Positions 1 to 8,664 of a stretch of 64,000 nucleotides of DNA are shown here, one piece after another. The first letter of the stretch is position 1. Every line of letters begins with the position of its first letter. The DNA lies in contig JAJPIW010000032.1 in NCBI GenBank assembly GCA_021324575.1, positions 40,228-104,227 of the forward strand. The letters are read 5' to 3'. This DNA is from Intrasporangiaceae bacterium (GTDB lineage: Bacteria; Actinomycetota; Actinomycetes; Actinomycetales; Dermatophilaceae). The notes below the pieces were generated by a model that saw nothing but the letters and a program-made list of their open reading frames with translations, made no database searches and was not told the origin of the DNA. Position numbers and translations under genes: made by a program.

Positions 1-117
1 GTCCTTCCGCGTGACTACCAGCGTGTCCTCGACGTCCGCGCCCAGGCGCAGACCGAGGGCCTCGACCCCGACGGCGCCGAGGTCTGGAGCCGGATCATGG
101 AGGCGTCCCGTGGCTGA
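1..117 (+). CDS. gltB: Glutamate synthase large subunit, C-terminal end (partial)
   Basis: Only the last 38 codons are inside the window, reading VLPRDYQRVLD near the start and ending EASRG before TGA at 115-117. The LPRDYQ(R/K)V motif near the C-terminus is typical of the large subunit of NADPH-dependent glutamate synthase. This subunit takes glutamine and 2-oxoglutarate and makes two glutamates using electrons from GltD. The reading frame overlaps the GTG start of gltD by 8 bp, so the two genes are very probably translationally coupled. The identity rests on the short tail plus the downstream gltD. Confidence 0.85.
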   Translation, partial: VLPRDYQRVLDVRAQAQTEGLDPDGAEVWSRIMEASRG

Positions 118-1570
118 CCCCCAAGGCTTTCTCAAGGTTCGCGAGCGCGAGCTGCCGACCCGCCGACCGGTTTCGGTCCGGATCAAGGACTGGCGCGAGG
201 TCTACGAGGAGCAGTCCGTTGCCCAGCTCCAGCTTCAGGCCGGGCGCTGCATGGACTGCGGAATCCCGTTCTGCCACAACGGTTGTCCGCTCGGCAACCT
301 CATCCCGGAGTGGAACGACCTGGCCTGGAAGGGCGACTGGTCCGAGGCCATCGAGCGGCTCCACGCGACCAACAACTTCCCGGAGTTCACCGGCCGGCTC
401 TGCCCGGCGCCCTGCGAGACGGCCTGCGTCCTCGGCATCAACCAGCCGGCCGTGACGATCAAGCAGGTCGAGCTCACGACGATCGAGCGCGCCTTCGAGG
501 CCGGGGCAGTGACACCGCAGCCGCCCGAGCGCCTCTCCGGCAAGACGGTCGCCGTCGTCGGCTCCGGCCCGGCCGGTCTGGCCGCCGCCCAGCAGCTGAC
601 CCGTGCCGGCCACACCGTCGCGGTCTACGAGCGGGCCGACAAGCCCGGCGGGCTGATGCGCTACGGGATCCCCGAGTTCAAGATGGAGAAGGCGGTGCTC
701 GACCGCCGGATCGCCCAGATGGAGGCCGAGGGCACCCGCTTCCGCAGCGGGGTCAACGTCGGCGTCGAGGTGACCGGCGAGCAGCTCCGCAGCCGCTACG
801 ACGCCGTCGTCCTCGCGATCGGTGCCACCGTGCCGCGCGACCTGCCCGTCCCCGGACGCGAGCTGGACGGGGTGCTCCAGGCCATGCAGTTCCTGCCGCC
901 GGCCAACAAGGTGGCGCTCGGCGAGGCGGTCGAGGGCCAGGTCACCGCCGAGGGCAAGGACGTCATCGTCATCGGCGGCGGCGACACCGGCGCCGACTGC
1001 ATCGGCACGTCGCACCGGCAAGGTGCCCGCTCGGTCACCAGCCTGGAGATCATGCCGCAGCCCGGCGAGGTCCGGCCGGCCAGCCAGCCGTGGCCCACGT
1101 ACCCGATGATCTTCCGGGTCGCCTCCGCGCACGAGGAGGGCGGCGAGCGGCTGTATGCCGTGAGCACCAGTGCGATCGTCGGTGACGAGGAGGGGCGCGT
1201 CCGCGGGCTCCAGCTCCACGACGTGGTCATGGGCGAGCGCGGCTTCGAGAAGGTCGAGGGGACCGAGCGTGAGCTCCCGGCGCAGCTCATCCTGCTCGCC
1301 ATGGGCTTCCTCGGTCCGCAGGGCCCCGGCGTCGTCGAGCAGCTCGGTGTCGACCTCGACGGTCGGTCCAACGTCGTCCGCGACGCGGCATACATGACGT
1401 CGGTCCCCGGAGTGTTCGTAGCCGGTGACGCCGGCCGCGGCCAGTCGCTCATCGTCTGGGCGATCGCCGAGGGCCGCTCGGCGGCCAATGGTGTCGACGC
1501 GTGGCTCAACGGCACCGCTTCGGCCCTGCCGCGTCCGATCAACCCCACCGACCGCCCCCTCGTCGTCTGA
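110..1570 (+). CDS. gltD: Glutamate synthase small subunit (GltD)
   Basis: This 486-residue protein is the FAD/NADPH and iron-sulfur electron-input subunit of glutamate synthase. The N-terminal part carries cysteine clusters (CMDCGIPFCHNGCPLGN and CPAPCETACVLGI) that bind 4Fe-4S centres. They are followed by an FAD-binding VVGSGPAGLAAA near residue 150 and an NADPH-binding VIGGGDTGADC near residue 290. The C-terminal VFVAGDAGRGQSLIVWAI is the second FAD motif. I chose GTG at 110 because it overlaps the end of gltB and gives the usual protein beginning ADPQGFL; upstream in-frame codons lie inside gltB. The length fits the family. Confidence 0.95.
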   Translation: MADPQGFLKVRERELPTRRPVSVRIKDWREVYEEQSVAQLQLQAGRCMDCGIPFCHNGCPLGNLIPEWNDLAWKGDWSEAIERLHATNNFPEFTGRLCPAPCETACVLGINQPAVTIKQVELTTIERAFEAGAVTPQPPERLSGKTVAVVGSGPAGLAAAQQLTRAGHTVAVYERADKPGGLMRYGIPEFKMEKAVLDRRIAQMEAEGTRFRSGVNVGVEVTGEQLRSRYDAVVLAIGATVPRDLPVPGRELDGVLQAMQFLPPANKVALGEAVEGQVTAEGKDVIVIGGGDTGADCIGTSHRQGARSVTSLEIMPQPGEVRPASQPWPTYPMIFRVASAHEEGGERLYAVSTSAIVGDEEGRVRGLQLHDVVMGERGFEKVEGTERELPAQLILLAMGFLGPQGPGVVEQLGVDLDGRSNVVRDAAYMTSVPGVFVAGDAGRGQSLIVWAIAEGRSAANGVDAWLNGTASALPRPINPTDRPLVV

Positions 1571-1735
1571 GCTCGGCGCCCGTCGAGCTCGGCTGACTGG
1601 TCGACGTCGGGTGGCACTGGCCACCGGAGGCTCTGCTGGCCAGTCGACTACACGGGAGACCAGTCCGAGCGCGCCCTGGCGACCGGGTGCCGCGGCCCCC
1701 GGTGAGGGCATGGGTGGGGCGACGGCAACACCCGG

Positions 1736-1803
1736 ACGGGTTACCGGACCGTAGATGTCGTGACCACGACACCCACGGTCGGGTAACCGGCTCGGTAACC
1801 CGT
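1736..1803. promoter_or_regulatory. Putative operator cluster of three GGTWACC sites upstream of pyk
   Basis: ACGGGTTACCG (1736-1746) and its exact inverse CGGTAACCCGT (1793-1803) flank a third copy, GGTAACC at 1782-1788. The two right-hand copies start 12 bp apart, close to one helical turn, and the outer copies are about 57 bp apart. This looks like a multi-site transcription-factor target upstream of pyruvate kinase. No binding protein can be named from the sequence. Confidence 0.35.
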
Positions 1804-1926
1804 CGTCGGGGTGCTCGACGACCTCCGGCGCGGCTCGGCCGGGGGTGGTCGCACCGGCGGCAGGGGACGACGATTGACATCGTTGTCCGGACTGTGACCG
1901 CGCTCACGCGTAAGCGCTACCGCGGC

Positions 1927-1932
1927 TAGGGT
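1927..1932 (+). promoter_or_regulatory. -10 box (TAGGGT) of pyk, leaderless
   Basis: TAGGGT is followed by exactly 7 nt and then the pyk ATG at 1940. Transcription would begin at or next to the A of the start codon, and no Shine-Dalgarno sequence precedes the ATG. Confidence 0.7.
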
Positions 1933-1939
1933 TTGACGC

Positions 1940-3394
1940 ATGCGTCGCGCGAAGATCGTCTGCACCCTCGGCCCTGCCACATCCACTCCCGAGCAGATCC
2001 GCGACCTCGTCGCGGCCGGCATGGATGTCGCCCGGCTCAATCTGTCCCACGGGTCCTATGAGGACCACAAGGTGACCTACGACGCCGTGCGTGCGGCGAC
2101 CGACGAGCTCGGTCACGCGGTCGGGGTTCTGGTGGACCTGCAGGGCCCCAAGATCCGCACCGGCCGGTTCAGCGGCGGCCCGATCCTGCTGGCCCCCGGC
2201 GACGTGTTCACCATCACCAACCGTGACATCGACGGCACCCAGACCGAGGTCGGCACGACCTACAAGGGTCTGCCCGGCGACGTCAGCCCCGGCGACCGGC
2301 TGCTCATCGACGACGGCAAGATCGCGCTCGTCGCGACCGATGTCACCGACACCGACGTCGTCTGCCAGGTCGTCGAGGGCGGACCACTGTCCAACAACAA
2401 GGGCATCAACCTGCCCGGTGTGGCCGTGTCGGTCCCCGCGATGTCGGAGAAGGACAAGGCCGACCTGCGGTTCGGCCTGGCGCTGGGGGCCGACGTCATC
2501 GCCCTGTCGTTCGTCCGCAACGCCAGCGACGTCACCGACGTCCACGCGATCATGGACGAGGTCGGGCGCCGGGTGCCGGTCATCGCCAAGATCGAGAAGC
2601 CGCAGGCGGTCGACAACCTCGCCGAGATCATCGACGCGTTCGACGGGATCATGGTGGCCCGCGGCGACCTGGGCGTGGAGCTGCCGCTGGAGCAGGTGCC
2701 GCTGGTCCAGAAGCGGGCCATCGAGATGGCCCGTGGCCAGGCCAAGCCGGTCATCGTGGCAACCCAGGTCCTGGAGTCGATGATCGAGAACTCGCGCCCC
2801 ACCCGCGCGGAGGCGTCGGATGCCGCGAACGCCGTGCTCGACGGTGCCGACGCGCTGATGCTGTCCGGGGAGACCAGCGTCGGCAAGTACCCCATCGCGA
2901 CGGTGCGGACCATGAGCCGGATCATCGAGAGCACCGAGGAGCACGGCCTGGACCGGATCCCCAAGCTCAAGAACTCCCCGCACACGATGGGAGGCGCCGT
3001 CGTCAAGGCCGCGGCCGAGATCGGGGCGACGCTCGGGGCGCGCTACCTCGTCACGTTCACCCAGTCCGGTGACTCGGCGCGCCGGCTGTCCCGCCTGCGG
3101 CCCCGGCTGCCCATGCTGGCGTTCACCCCCCTCCAGTCGACCCGCTCGCAGCTCTCGCTGACGTGGGGTATCGAGACCTACCTCGTGCCGATGCAGCGCC
3201 ACACCGACCAGATGGCGATGCTCGTCGACGAGGTCCTCCTCGCCGAGGGCATGGCCGAGGAAGGCGACCTCGTGGTCATCGCGGCCGGGTCGCCCCCCGG
3301 CATACCGGGCTCCACCAACGCGGTGCGGGTCCACACGATCGGCGACGCGAAGAACCGGGTGGCGCCGGCATACGAGGACATGGAAACCCCGTAG
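1940..3394 (+). CDS. pyk: Pyruvate kinase
   Basis: This 484-residue enzyme converts phosphoenolpyruvate and ADP to pyruvate and ATP in glycolysis. It starts [12 protein letters not shown] and has the RLNLSHG substrate motif near residue 35. The active-site signature, in the region [14 protein letters not shown] to [14 protein letters not shown], lies near residues 215-245, and [12 protein letters not shown] lies near 310. The C-terminal domain contains [18 protein letters not shown], part of the effector-binding region. The start is set by the -10 box 7 nt upstream, giving a leaderless mRNA. A GGC-ATA-CC triplet run near 3299 places the rare ATA codon inside the recurrent GGCATAC motif. Confidence 0.97.
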   Translation: MRRAKIVCTLGPATSTPEQIRDLVAAGMDVARLNLSHGSYEDHKVTYDAVRAATDELGHAVGVLVDLQGPKIRTGRFSGGPILLAPGDVFTITNRDIDGTQTEVGTTYKGLPGDVSPGDRLLIDDGKIALVATDVTDTDVVCQVVEGGPLSNNKGINLPGVAVSVPAMSEKDKADLRFGLALGADVIALSFVRNASDVTDVHAIMDEVGRRVPVIAKIEKPQAVDNLAEIIDAFDGIMVARGDLGVELPLEQVPLVQKRAIEMARGQAKPVIVATQVLESMIENSRPTRAEASDAANAVLDGADALMLSGETSVGKYPIATVRTMSRIIESTEEHGLDRIPKLKNSPHTMGGAVVKAAAEIGATLGARYLVTFTQSGDSARRLSRLRPRLPMLAFTPLQSTRSQLSLTWGIETYLVPMQRHTDQMAMLVDEVLLAEGMAEEGDLVVIAAGSPPGIPGSTNAVRVHTIGDAKNRVAPAYEDMETP

Positions 3395-3408
3395 CACGAC
3401 GGCACAGG

Positions 3409-3414
3409 TATGCT
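3409..3414 (+). promoter_or_regulatory. -10 box (TATGCT) of tRNA-Leu
   Basis: TATGCT lies 14 nt before the mature 5' end of the tRNA and just after the pyk stop. It is the only good -10 candidate in the 34-bp gap. It resembles the abundant GTATGCC motif but differs at the last base. Confidence 0.5.
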
Positions 3415-3428
3415 GTCCGCCGCACCCT

Positions 3429-3514
3429 GCCGGGATGGTGGAATGGCAGACACGGAGCACTCAAAATGCTTTGCCCGCAAGGGCGTGCGGGTTCAAGTCC
3501 CGCTCCCGGCACCA
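3429..3514 (+). tRNA. tRNA-Leu (anticodon CAA)
   Basis: The 86-nt gene has a perfect 7-bp acceptor stem (GCCGGGA with TCCCGGC), a leucine-type D arm (GGTGGAATGGCAGACAC) and the anticodon loop CTCAAAA with CAA, which reads UUG. A long class II variable arm (TGCCCGCAAGGGCG) and the T-loop GTTCAAGTC follow. The CCA end is encoded at 3512-3514. UUG is a rare codon in such a GC-rich genome. Confidence 0.97.
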
Positions 3515-3549
3515 CACCAGATCACTGACGACACGGAGAGGCGCTGGCG

Positions 3550-4176
3550 ATGACCGAGGGGACGTCCGACGGCACGACACAGGTTCAGCACCCGGCCGGA
3601 ACCCCCACGCGGGTGCTCGTCGCCGAGGATGAGGCGCTCATCCGGCTCGACCTGGCCGAGATGCTGACCGACGCCGGCTACGAGGTCGTCGGTCAGGCCA
3701 GCGACGGGCAGCAGGCCGTCGACCTGGCCACCCGGCTCACACCCGACCTGGTCATCATGGACGTCAAGATGCCCGTGCTCGATGGTCTCGGTGCTGCCGA
3801 GCAGATCGGTGAGCAGCGGATCTGTCCGGTCATCATGCTCACGGCGTTCAGCCAGACCGAGCTGGTGGAGCGGGCCCGTGACGCCGGCGTCATGACCTAC
3901 CTCGTCAAGCCGTTCACGTCCTCCCAGCTGCTCCCGGCCATCGAGATCGCCCTGTCCCGCTGGTCCGAGCTGACCACGCTGGAGGCCGAGGTGGTCGACC
4001 TCGGCGAGCGGCTCGAGACCCGCAAGGCCGTCGAGCGCGCCAAGGGCGTCCTCATGAAGAAGCTCAAGATCTCCGAGGCCGAGGCCTTCCGCTGGATCCA
4101 GAAGACCGCGATGGACCGGCGCATGGGCATGCGCGAGGTGTCCGACGCGGTCGTCGAGCAGATGGGCAAGGCCTGA
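3550..4176 (+). CDS. pdtaR: ANTAR-domain response regulator (PdtaR-like)
   Basis: The protein has 208 residues. It has a receiver domain (residues about 20-135) with the acidic pair in VAEDEALIRLD, the phosphoacceptor Asp in PDLVIMDVKMP, and the conserved Thr and Lys in LTAF and YLVKPF. A C-terminal ANTAR domain (about 140-200) with ERAKGVLMKKLKISEAEAFRWIQ follows. ANTAR proteins bind paired hairpins in nascent RNA and prevent termination. The Mycobacterium homologue PdtaR pairs with the kinase PdtaS and sits between pyk and polA, as here. GGAGAGG precedes the ATG. No partner kinase lies in the window. A motif-based hairpin follows the stop. Confidence 0.9.
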   Translation: MTEGTSDGTTQVQHPAGTPTRVLVAEDEALIRLDLAEMLTDAGYEVVGQASDGQQAVDLATRLTPDLVIMDVKMPVLDGLGAAEQIGEQRICPVIMLTAFSQTELVERARDAGVMTYLVKPFTSSQLLPAIEIALSRWSELTTLEAEVVDLGERLETRKAVERAKGVLMKKLKISEAEAFRWIQKTAMDRRMGMREVSDAVVEQMGKA

Positions 4177-4181
4177 CCGAC

Positions 4182-4205
4182 CGGCATACGACATCGCGTA
4201 TGCCG
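4182..4205 (+). terminator. Terminator-like hairpin built from inverted GGCATACG/CGTATGCC
   Basis: CGGCATACG at 4182-4190 and CGTATGCCG at 4197-4205 form a perfect 9-bp stem with the loop ACATCG, 6 bp after the stop of the ANTAR regulator and before the convergent DUF554 gene. There is no T-run, as is common for actinobacterial terminators. The same motif pair with the loop ACATC follows rpsA. Confidence 0.6.
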
Positions 4206-4212
4206 CGTGCTC

Positions 4213-5034
4213 TCACCGCAGCAGCACGACCAGCTGGGTCAGCAGTGGAGCGACGATCAGTGCCGGGAGCATGTCGCCCACCGGAACATCGCGGATTCGT
4301 AGGAGCCGCAACCCGATTCCCGCGAGCATGAGGCCGCCGGTGGCGGTGAGTGCGGCGACGTGAGCGTCGGGCAGGACCGAGCCCAGGACCACCCCGACGA
4401 GGGTCAGGCTGCCCTGCACCACGAGAACCGAGGCCGCCGACAGGAGGACCCCCACGCCGAAGGACGACGCGAAGGCCATGGCGGCGAAGCCGTCGAGGAC
4501 CGACTTGAGAGTCAGCTGCTCGATGCCGTGACCCATCCCGTCCGACAGCGCTCCGAGGATGGTGAGCGGGCCGACGCAGAACAGGAGCGAGGCGGTCAGC
4601 CAGCCCTCGATGAAGCGTTCGCGGGCGTCGGCCTCAGGCAGGGTCGTCGCGGCGGCAACCGCGTCGCCGCCGGTGTCGTCAACAGCCTCACCAGCCGCGC
4701 GGCCGCGCCGGGTGAGGCGGGTCTGGAGGCGGCCGGCCAGCTCCTCGAGCCGCGCCTCGATCCGCAGCAGCGACCCGACGATCGAGCCGATGAGGAGCGA
4801 CCCCAGGACGACGAGGACCGGCGCGCCGCTGCCGACCGCGGCCTTGAACGACGGGTCGGTGACGCTGGCCGCCGACAGCGCGGCGATGAGGATCGTGGTG
4901 AGCCCGAGGACGTCGGTGACGACATGCCGGACCCGGTCCGGGAAGCGGTTGCCGACCGCGATCCCGGCACCCGCACCGAGGAGGACGGTCGCGACATTGA
5001 GGGCCGTTCCGAGGCCCGGCACTCCCGCAGACAT
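4213..5034 (-). CDS. DUF554 family membrane protein
   Basis: This 273-residue protein is almost entirely hydrophobic segments. It begins SAGVPGLGTALNVATVLLGAGAGIAVGNR, continues with LGLTTILIAALSAA, and has VLVVLGSLLIGSIVGSLLRIEARLE, the characteristic G-rich region of DUF554 (YdfK-like) proteins. A charged stretch with TRRGRAAGEA near residue 115 is probably cytoplasmic. The function of the family is not established; a transport role has been suggested from topology. I chose the ATG at 5034 because an ACCCTA (TAGGGT on this strand) box ends exactly 7 nt upstream; longer frames extend into the neighbouring promoter region. Confidence 0.85.
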   Translation of the reverse strand: MSAGVPGLGTALNVATVLLGAGAGIAVGNRFPDRVRHVVTDVLGLTTILIAALSAASVTDPSFKAAVGSGAPVLVVLGSLLIGSIVGSLLRIEARLEELAGRLQTRLTRRGRAAGEAVDDTGGDAVAAATTLPEADARERFIEGWLTASLLFCVGPLTILGALSDGMGHGIEQLTLKSVLDGFAAMAFASSFGVGVLLSAASVLVVQGSLTLVGVVLGSVLPDAHVAALTATGGLMLAGIGLRLLRIRDVPVGDMLPALIVAPLLTQLVVLLR

Positions 5035-5041
5035 GCCCGCC

Positions 5042-5047
5042 ACCCTA
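5042..5047 (-). promoter_or_regulatory. -10 box (TAGGGT) of the DUF554 gene, leaderless
   Basis: On the minus strand TAGGGT is followed by 7 nt (GGCGGGC) and the ATG at 5034. This is the same box and spacing as at pyk. Confidence 0.65.
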
Positions 5048-5182
5048 TGAGGCGCAAGCCGACCGGCCGGACCCCCTTCCACCGGCCGGGCACCGACCCC
5101 TATTGTCTGGAGTGCGGCGACCCCTGCGCCGCAGAGCGAGCCGTGGCTTGCTTCCGCCCGTCCGTAGTGGAGGACCCCGCCC

Positions 5183-5752
5183 GTGTCCCGCGCCCCGATC
5201 GTCGTGCACCCGGTCTCACCTGATCGACCGGATGCCTTGGTGGGCTTGTGGGTGGCGGGTCGGGTCGAGCAGGGCGCCAGCCTGGAGGCCGCGAGTCGGT
5301 ATGCCGCGGACGGCCGGATCGCCTCGGCCCTGGCCAGGTCCGAGGTCCACGCGTTCGTCGCCACCCGTGATGACGTGCCGCTCGGCTACGTCGTGCTCAT
5401 CGACCGGATCTTCGGGCTCTCGGACACGACCGAGCTGGCCATCGACCAGCTGTACGTCACCAAGGAGGCCCGCCGTCAGGGTGTGGCCCGGCAGCTGCTC
5501 ACGGCGGTCGTCGCACAGGCCGAGCGGATGGGCAGCGAGCGGATCATCAGCAACGTCCCGGCACAGGACCGCGAGGCCAACCGGTACTTCGCCCGGCTCG
5601 GCTTCGGCTCCGCGGTCACCCGTCGGGTGACGACGACTGCCCAGCTGCGGCGCAAGGTGCTCGGCGGCGCCGACGTGTCGACGTTCGAGAACGTCCTGCG
5701 GCGGCGGCGCACCCTACGCGCCCAGCGCAGCGCGCGCAGCGCCTCGGCCTGA
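5183..5752 (+). CDS. GNAT family N-acetyltransferase
   Basis: This 189-residue protein has the acetyl-CoA binding signature of the GNAT fold: the beta4 strand IDQLYVTKEARRQGVARQLL (Q/RxxGxA loop) near residue 100, then ANRYFARLGFGS near 140. The substrate is unknown. The tail after residue 150 is arginine-rich (RRKVLGG, RRRRTLRAQRSARS) and may be an extension outside the fold. The GTG start at 5183 follows the ribosome binding site GGAGGA. A TATTGT box at about 5103-5108 is a possible promoter with a leader of about 70 nt. The 3' end overlaps the convergent monooxygenase gene by 39 bp. Confidence 0.8.
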   Translation: MSRAPIVVHPVSPDRPDALVGLWVAGRVEQGASLEAASRYAADGRIASALARSEVHAFVATRDDVPLGYVVLIDRIFGLSDTTELAIDQLYVTKEARRQGVARQLLTAVVAQAERMGSERIISNVPAQDREANRYFARLGFGSAVTRRVTTTAQLRRKVLGGADVSTFENVLRRRRTLRAQRSARSASA

Positions 5753-6856
5753 CCCAGCTGCTCGACGCGACCCGGCCCGTTCGCGCCGGGCGATGTGGTC
5801 GGCCACCCGGGCCGCGTCGCGTCCAGCGCCACCGATGAGCATCGAGTAGAAGCCGCTCTGGAAGAGCAGGCCGACGAAGTAGAGCCCCGGCAGGTCGGGC
5901 ATGACGCCCCCGTCGTCGCGGGGCCAGCCGGACTCGCCGAGCGGCGACGGCACGATGAACGAGAAGTCCTGACGGAACCCGGTGCACCACAGCACGTTCG
6001 CCACGTCCAGGACGGTGCCGTCGGCGAGGGTCGGCAGGCCCCCGGTGGCGCCGACCGTGCGGGCCGCAACGCGCCGGACACCGGCGGCGTCCAGGTCCGT
6101 GGTGCGGTGCCGCACGAGCGGGGTTCCGCCCGCGCGGATCTGGCTCTGCATCCGGCGACCCACCGGGGTTCGCATGGTGAGGACGTGGTTGGCGAGGAAC
6201 CACAGGACCGGCGCGGCGACCCGGGCTCGACCGGACTCGAGGTCGAAGGGGATCTGCCCCTTCACCGCGCCGGACAGCCACGTCTGGTGACCCGAGGCGA
6301 CCGACTCCATGGCGAGGTCGGCGCCGGACTGGCTCGCGCCGACGACGAGGACCGGGCCCGGCAGCAGCTGGCCGGGGTTGTGGTAGTCCGAGGAGTGCAG
6401 CTGGCGGATGCCCGGGTCGAGCTGGTCGGCCACGTCGGGAACGCGCGGGTGGTGCTCGCCCCCGGTGGCGATGACGACGTTGCGGGTTTCGAAGTGCTCG
6501 CCACGCGCGGTCACCGCCCATCGCCCATCGGCGCACTGCTCGACCCGGCTCACCGGCATACCGCAGCGGACGTCCAGACCCGTCGTCGCGGCATACGACT
6601 CGAGGTGGTCGCCCATGTCGCGGCCGGTGGGCCAGCCCGCCCGAGGCCCCGGGAACGGCCGCCCGGGAAGGCCGTCCCACATCGCGGGTGTGTTGAGGCG
6701 CAGCGAGTCGTAGCGCTGCCGCCACTGGTCGCCGACGCGGGGGTCCTCGTCGAGGACGATGCACGGTATGCCGTGCTGCCGGAGGACGTAGGCCGTCGAC
6801 AGACCTGTCTGGCCGGCGCCGACGACGATCGTGGCGAGGTCCTGGTTGTTTGTCAT
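5714..6856 (-). CDS. Flavin-dependent monooxygenase (CzcO/FMO-like)
   Basis: The 380-residue protein starts with an FAD-binding VVGAGQTGLSTAYVLRQHG and contains VGDQWRQRYDSLRLNTP near residue 40, typical of flavin-containing monooxygenase-like (CzcO) proteins. A second nucleotide-binding motif, VVGASQSGADLA, near residue 170 should bind NAD(P)H. Members oxidise S or N atoms or carbonyl compounds; the substrate here is not predictable. The ATG at 6856 is 7 nt after a TACGGT box. It overlaps the GNAT gene tail-to-tail and lies beside the LuxR-type regulator gene. Confidence 0.85.
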   Translation of the reverse strand: MTNNQDLATIVVGAGQTGLSTAYVLRQHGIPCIVLDEDPRVGDQWRQRYDSLRLNTPAMWDGLPGRPFPGPRAGWPTGRDMGDHLESYAATTGLDVRCGMPVSRVEQCADGRWAVTARGEHFETRNVVIATGGEHHPRVPDVADQLDPGIRQLHSSDYHNPGQLLPGPVLVVGASQSGADLAMESVASGHQTWLSGAVKGQIPFDLESGRARVAAPVLWFLANHVLTMRTPVGRRMQSQIRAGGTPLVRHRTTDLDAAGVRRVAARTVGATGGLPTLADGTVLDVANVLWCTGFRQDFSFIVPSPLGESGWPRDDGGVMPDLPGLYFVGLLFQSGFYSMLIGGAGRDAARVADHIARRERAGSRRAAGSGRGAARAALGA

Positions 6857-6863
6857 GTCCTTG

Positions 6864-6869
6864 ACCGTA
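6864..6869 (-). promoter_or_regulatory. -10 box (TACGGT) of the monooxygenase gene, leaderless
   Basis: TACGGT on the minus strand is followed by CAAGGAC (7 nt) and ATG at 6856. A weak GGA in the spacer could also act as a ribosome site on a longer transcript. Confidence 0.55.
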
Positions 6870-6943
6870 GGGAGCCGGCGGCACCGACCGCATCGGGCGG
6901 ATGATGCATCCGCACGCTGGGCGGTATGGGTCGAACGGTGCAG

Positions 6944-8563
6944 TCAGAGCAGGCCGTGGTCATAGGCGTATGCCGTGGCGCCGGATCGCGAGGTGAGGTC
7001 GAGCTTGGCGTAGATGTTGCTGAGGTGCCGTGCCACCGTCTTCTCGCTGAGCACGAGCTCGGCGGAGATGGCGCGGTTGGACAGTCCGCGGGCCAGGAGG
7101 CGGACCACCTCGATCTCGCGGGGCGTGAGGCTGCCGGGGGCTTGGGCGACCCGGCCAGTGAGGTCCTCGACGGCCTTGAGGTCGGGCCGCGCGCCGAGCT
7201 GCTCGAACACCGCCCGGGCGGCCTCGAGCTCGAGCGTGGCCCCCTCGTCGTCGCCCAGCGCCCGGAGACAGCGCGCCATGAGGACTCTCGTCCGGGCGCC
7301 GTGGTGGGGCATCTCCAGGGCGCGCCACGTGCGGCAGGCCCGTTCGGCCGAGATGAGGGCCTCGGCGGGGGAGCCGCCGGCCAGGGCGACCGCGGCGGCG
7401 GCGTCGTCGGCGAGGCCTCGCACCATGGGCGCGTCGAGGGTTGCCGCGATCTCGGCCAGGGCGTCAGCGGCCTCCCTCGCGCCGCCGAGGTCGGACACGG
7501 CGAGGTGGGCGGCGACAGCGGCCGCCAGCAGGTCGGCCCGGTCGGCCGGAGCCCGGTCCTCGGCGCACAGCCGCCGGAGGGTCACGACGACGCGGTCGGC
7601 CCGGCCCTGGGCGATGCGCAGGAGCGACAGGCCGGGTTCTGGCTGTCGGCCGGCGCGGTTGGCCCGCCGGTACCCCGCCTCGGCCAGGTCGAAGCGGCCC
7701 GCGAGGCGGTCGAGCTCGGCACGCGCGTAGTGGGCGTCGCCGGCCAGGTGGCCGGGCAGCTGGGCGCAGGCGCGCACGGTGTCGTCCACCGCGGTCGCCC
7801 AGTCGCCGCGCAGGGTGAGGACGGTCGCGCGGTCGACGAGGCACACGCCGCGGTAGGGCACCAGGTCGGGGCGGGCAGCGCACCAGCCCGTGAAGGTCGA
7901 GGTCCACTCGGCCGCCCGGTCCAGGTCCCGCAGCCGGATGCAGGCACCCACGACCGAGCAGTAGAGCAGGCCGGCGATGCTCGGGGCCACCTCACCGGAC
8001 GAGACAGCCACCATCACCTCGTCGAGGGTGACCAGGGCCGACGCGCGCCGGCCGGCACCCAGGTCGGCCCAGGCGAGGGTGAGCCGGGCGAGTGCCACGA
8101 CGTCGGGGTCGGAGACCGCCAGCCCGAGCGACTCGGCCCGGCGGGCGGCCCCGACCGCCGCCTCCACCCGGCCTGCGACCAGCAGCCCGTGGGCGTCGAA
8201 GGCGACGAGGTGCGCCTCCTCCGATCCGCCGAGGCGGTGCTCCTCCACGAGCGTTCGGGCGCGCGCTGCCCACCCGGCGGAGCGGGCCGGCTCCCCGGTG
8301 TTGCCATAGGTGAAGGCCACCCAGAAGGCAGCTCGTGCGGCCACCCGGTGCTCGCCGGCCGCGAGGAACCGGTGGTAGGCGCGCTCGCTGACGGCGATGC
8401 ACTCCTCGTCCCGGCCCAGGAGGTGCGCGCACTCCGCGAGGGCGGCGACGTCCCGCGCCGGCAGGTCACCGGAGGGCTCGGCTGCGGACAGGGTCTCGTA
8501 TGCCGCGGCCCAGTGGCCGTCGCGGAAGAGTCGCCCGCCGGGGGACAGGGCGTCGGCGGTCAC
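6944..8563 (-). CDS. LuxR-family transcriptional regulator with TPR-like N-terminal domain
   Basis: The protein ends with a LuxR-type helix-turn-helix (LTPREIEVVRLLARGLSNRAISAELVLSEKTVARHLSNIYAKL) over the last 60 residues. The preceding 450 residues are Ala/Leu/Arg-rich helical repeats resembling the tetratricopeptide part of LAL/MalT-type regulators. No Walker A motif was seen, so this is not a full STAND ATPase. The start is uncertain: I use GTG at 8563 (539 residues, VTADALSPGG), but GTG at 8608 in the same frame is possible. It is divergent from the PadR operon and next to the monooxygenase, which may be a target. Its ligand is unknown. Confidence 0.8.
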   Translation of the reverse strand: MTADALSPGGRLFRDGHWAAAYETLSAAEPSGDLPARDVAALAECAHLLGRDEECIAVSERAYHRFLAAGEHRVAARAAFWVAFTYGNTGEPARSAGWAARARTLVEEHRLGGSEEAHLVAFDAHGLLVAGRVEAAVGAARRAESLGLAVSDPDVVALARLTLAWADLGAGRRASALVTLDEVMVAVSSGEVAPSIAGLLYCSVVGACIRLRDLDRAAEWTSTFTGWCAARPDLVPYRGVCLVDRATVLTLRGDWATAVDDTVRACAQLPGHLAGDAHYARAELDRLAGRFDLAEAGYRRANRAGRQPEPGLSLLRIAQGRADRVVVTLRRLCAEDRAPADRADLLAAAVAAHLAVSDLGGAREAADALAEIAATLDAPMVRGLADDAAAAVALAGGSPAEALISAERACRTWRALEMPHHGARTRVLMARCLRALGDDEGATLELEAARAVFEQLGARPDLKAVEDLTGRVAQAPGSLTPREIEVVRLLARGLSNRAISAELVLSEKTVARHLSNIYAKLDLTSRSGATAYAYDHGLL

Positions 8564-8664
8564 GACGCCTGGTTCGGTGACCGGGTCATGACCCCAAGCA
8601 TGCTCCACCCGGCGGTGGTTGCACGCCGTCGTCGCGCTGAGTCCGCGAAACGCCTCGCACGCCA

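Larger units (their letters stand above)
1571..1939. other. Intergenic region between gltD and pyk (369 bp)
   Basis: No credible gene is present; the open frames here lack coding character. The region holds three GGTTACC/GGTAACC sites (1739-1745, 1782-1788, 1794-1800), two of which form an 11-bp perfect inverted repeat, ACGGGTTACCG at 1736-1746 and CGGTAACCCGT at 1793-1803. The pyk promoter lies at the right end. The first 150 bases show nothing recognisable. Confidence 0.6.

Noticed and set aside
1904..3460. Long open frame on the minus strand opposite pyk (over 500 codons)
   Set aside because: It is the mirror of a clear pyruvate kinase gene and reads as low-complexity G/D/R/V-rich sequence, as expected for an antisense frame at high GC.
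5616..6893. Alternative minus-strand frame overlapping the flavin monooxygenase
   Set aside because: It is Arg/Pro-rich without motifs, while the frame at 5714-6856 carries two dinucleotide-binding motifs.
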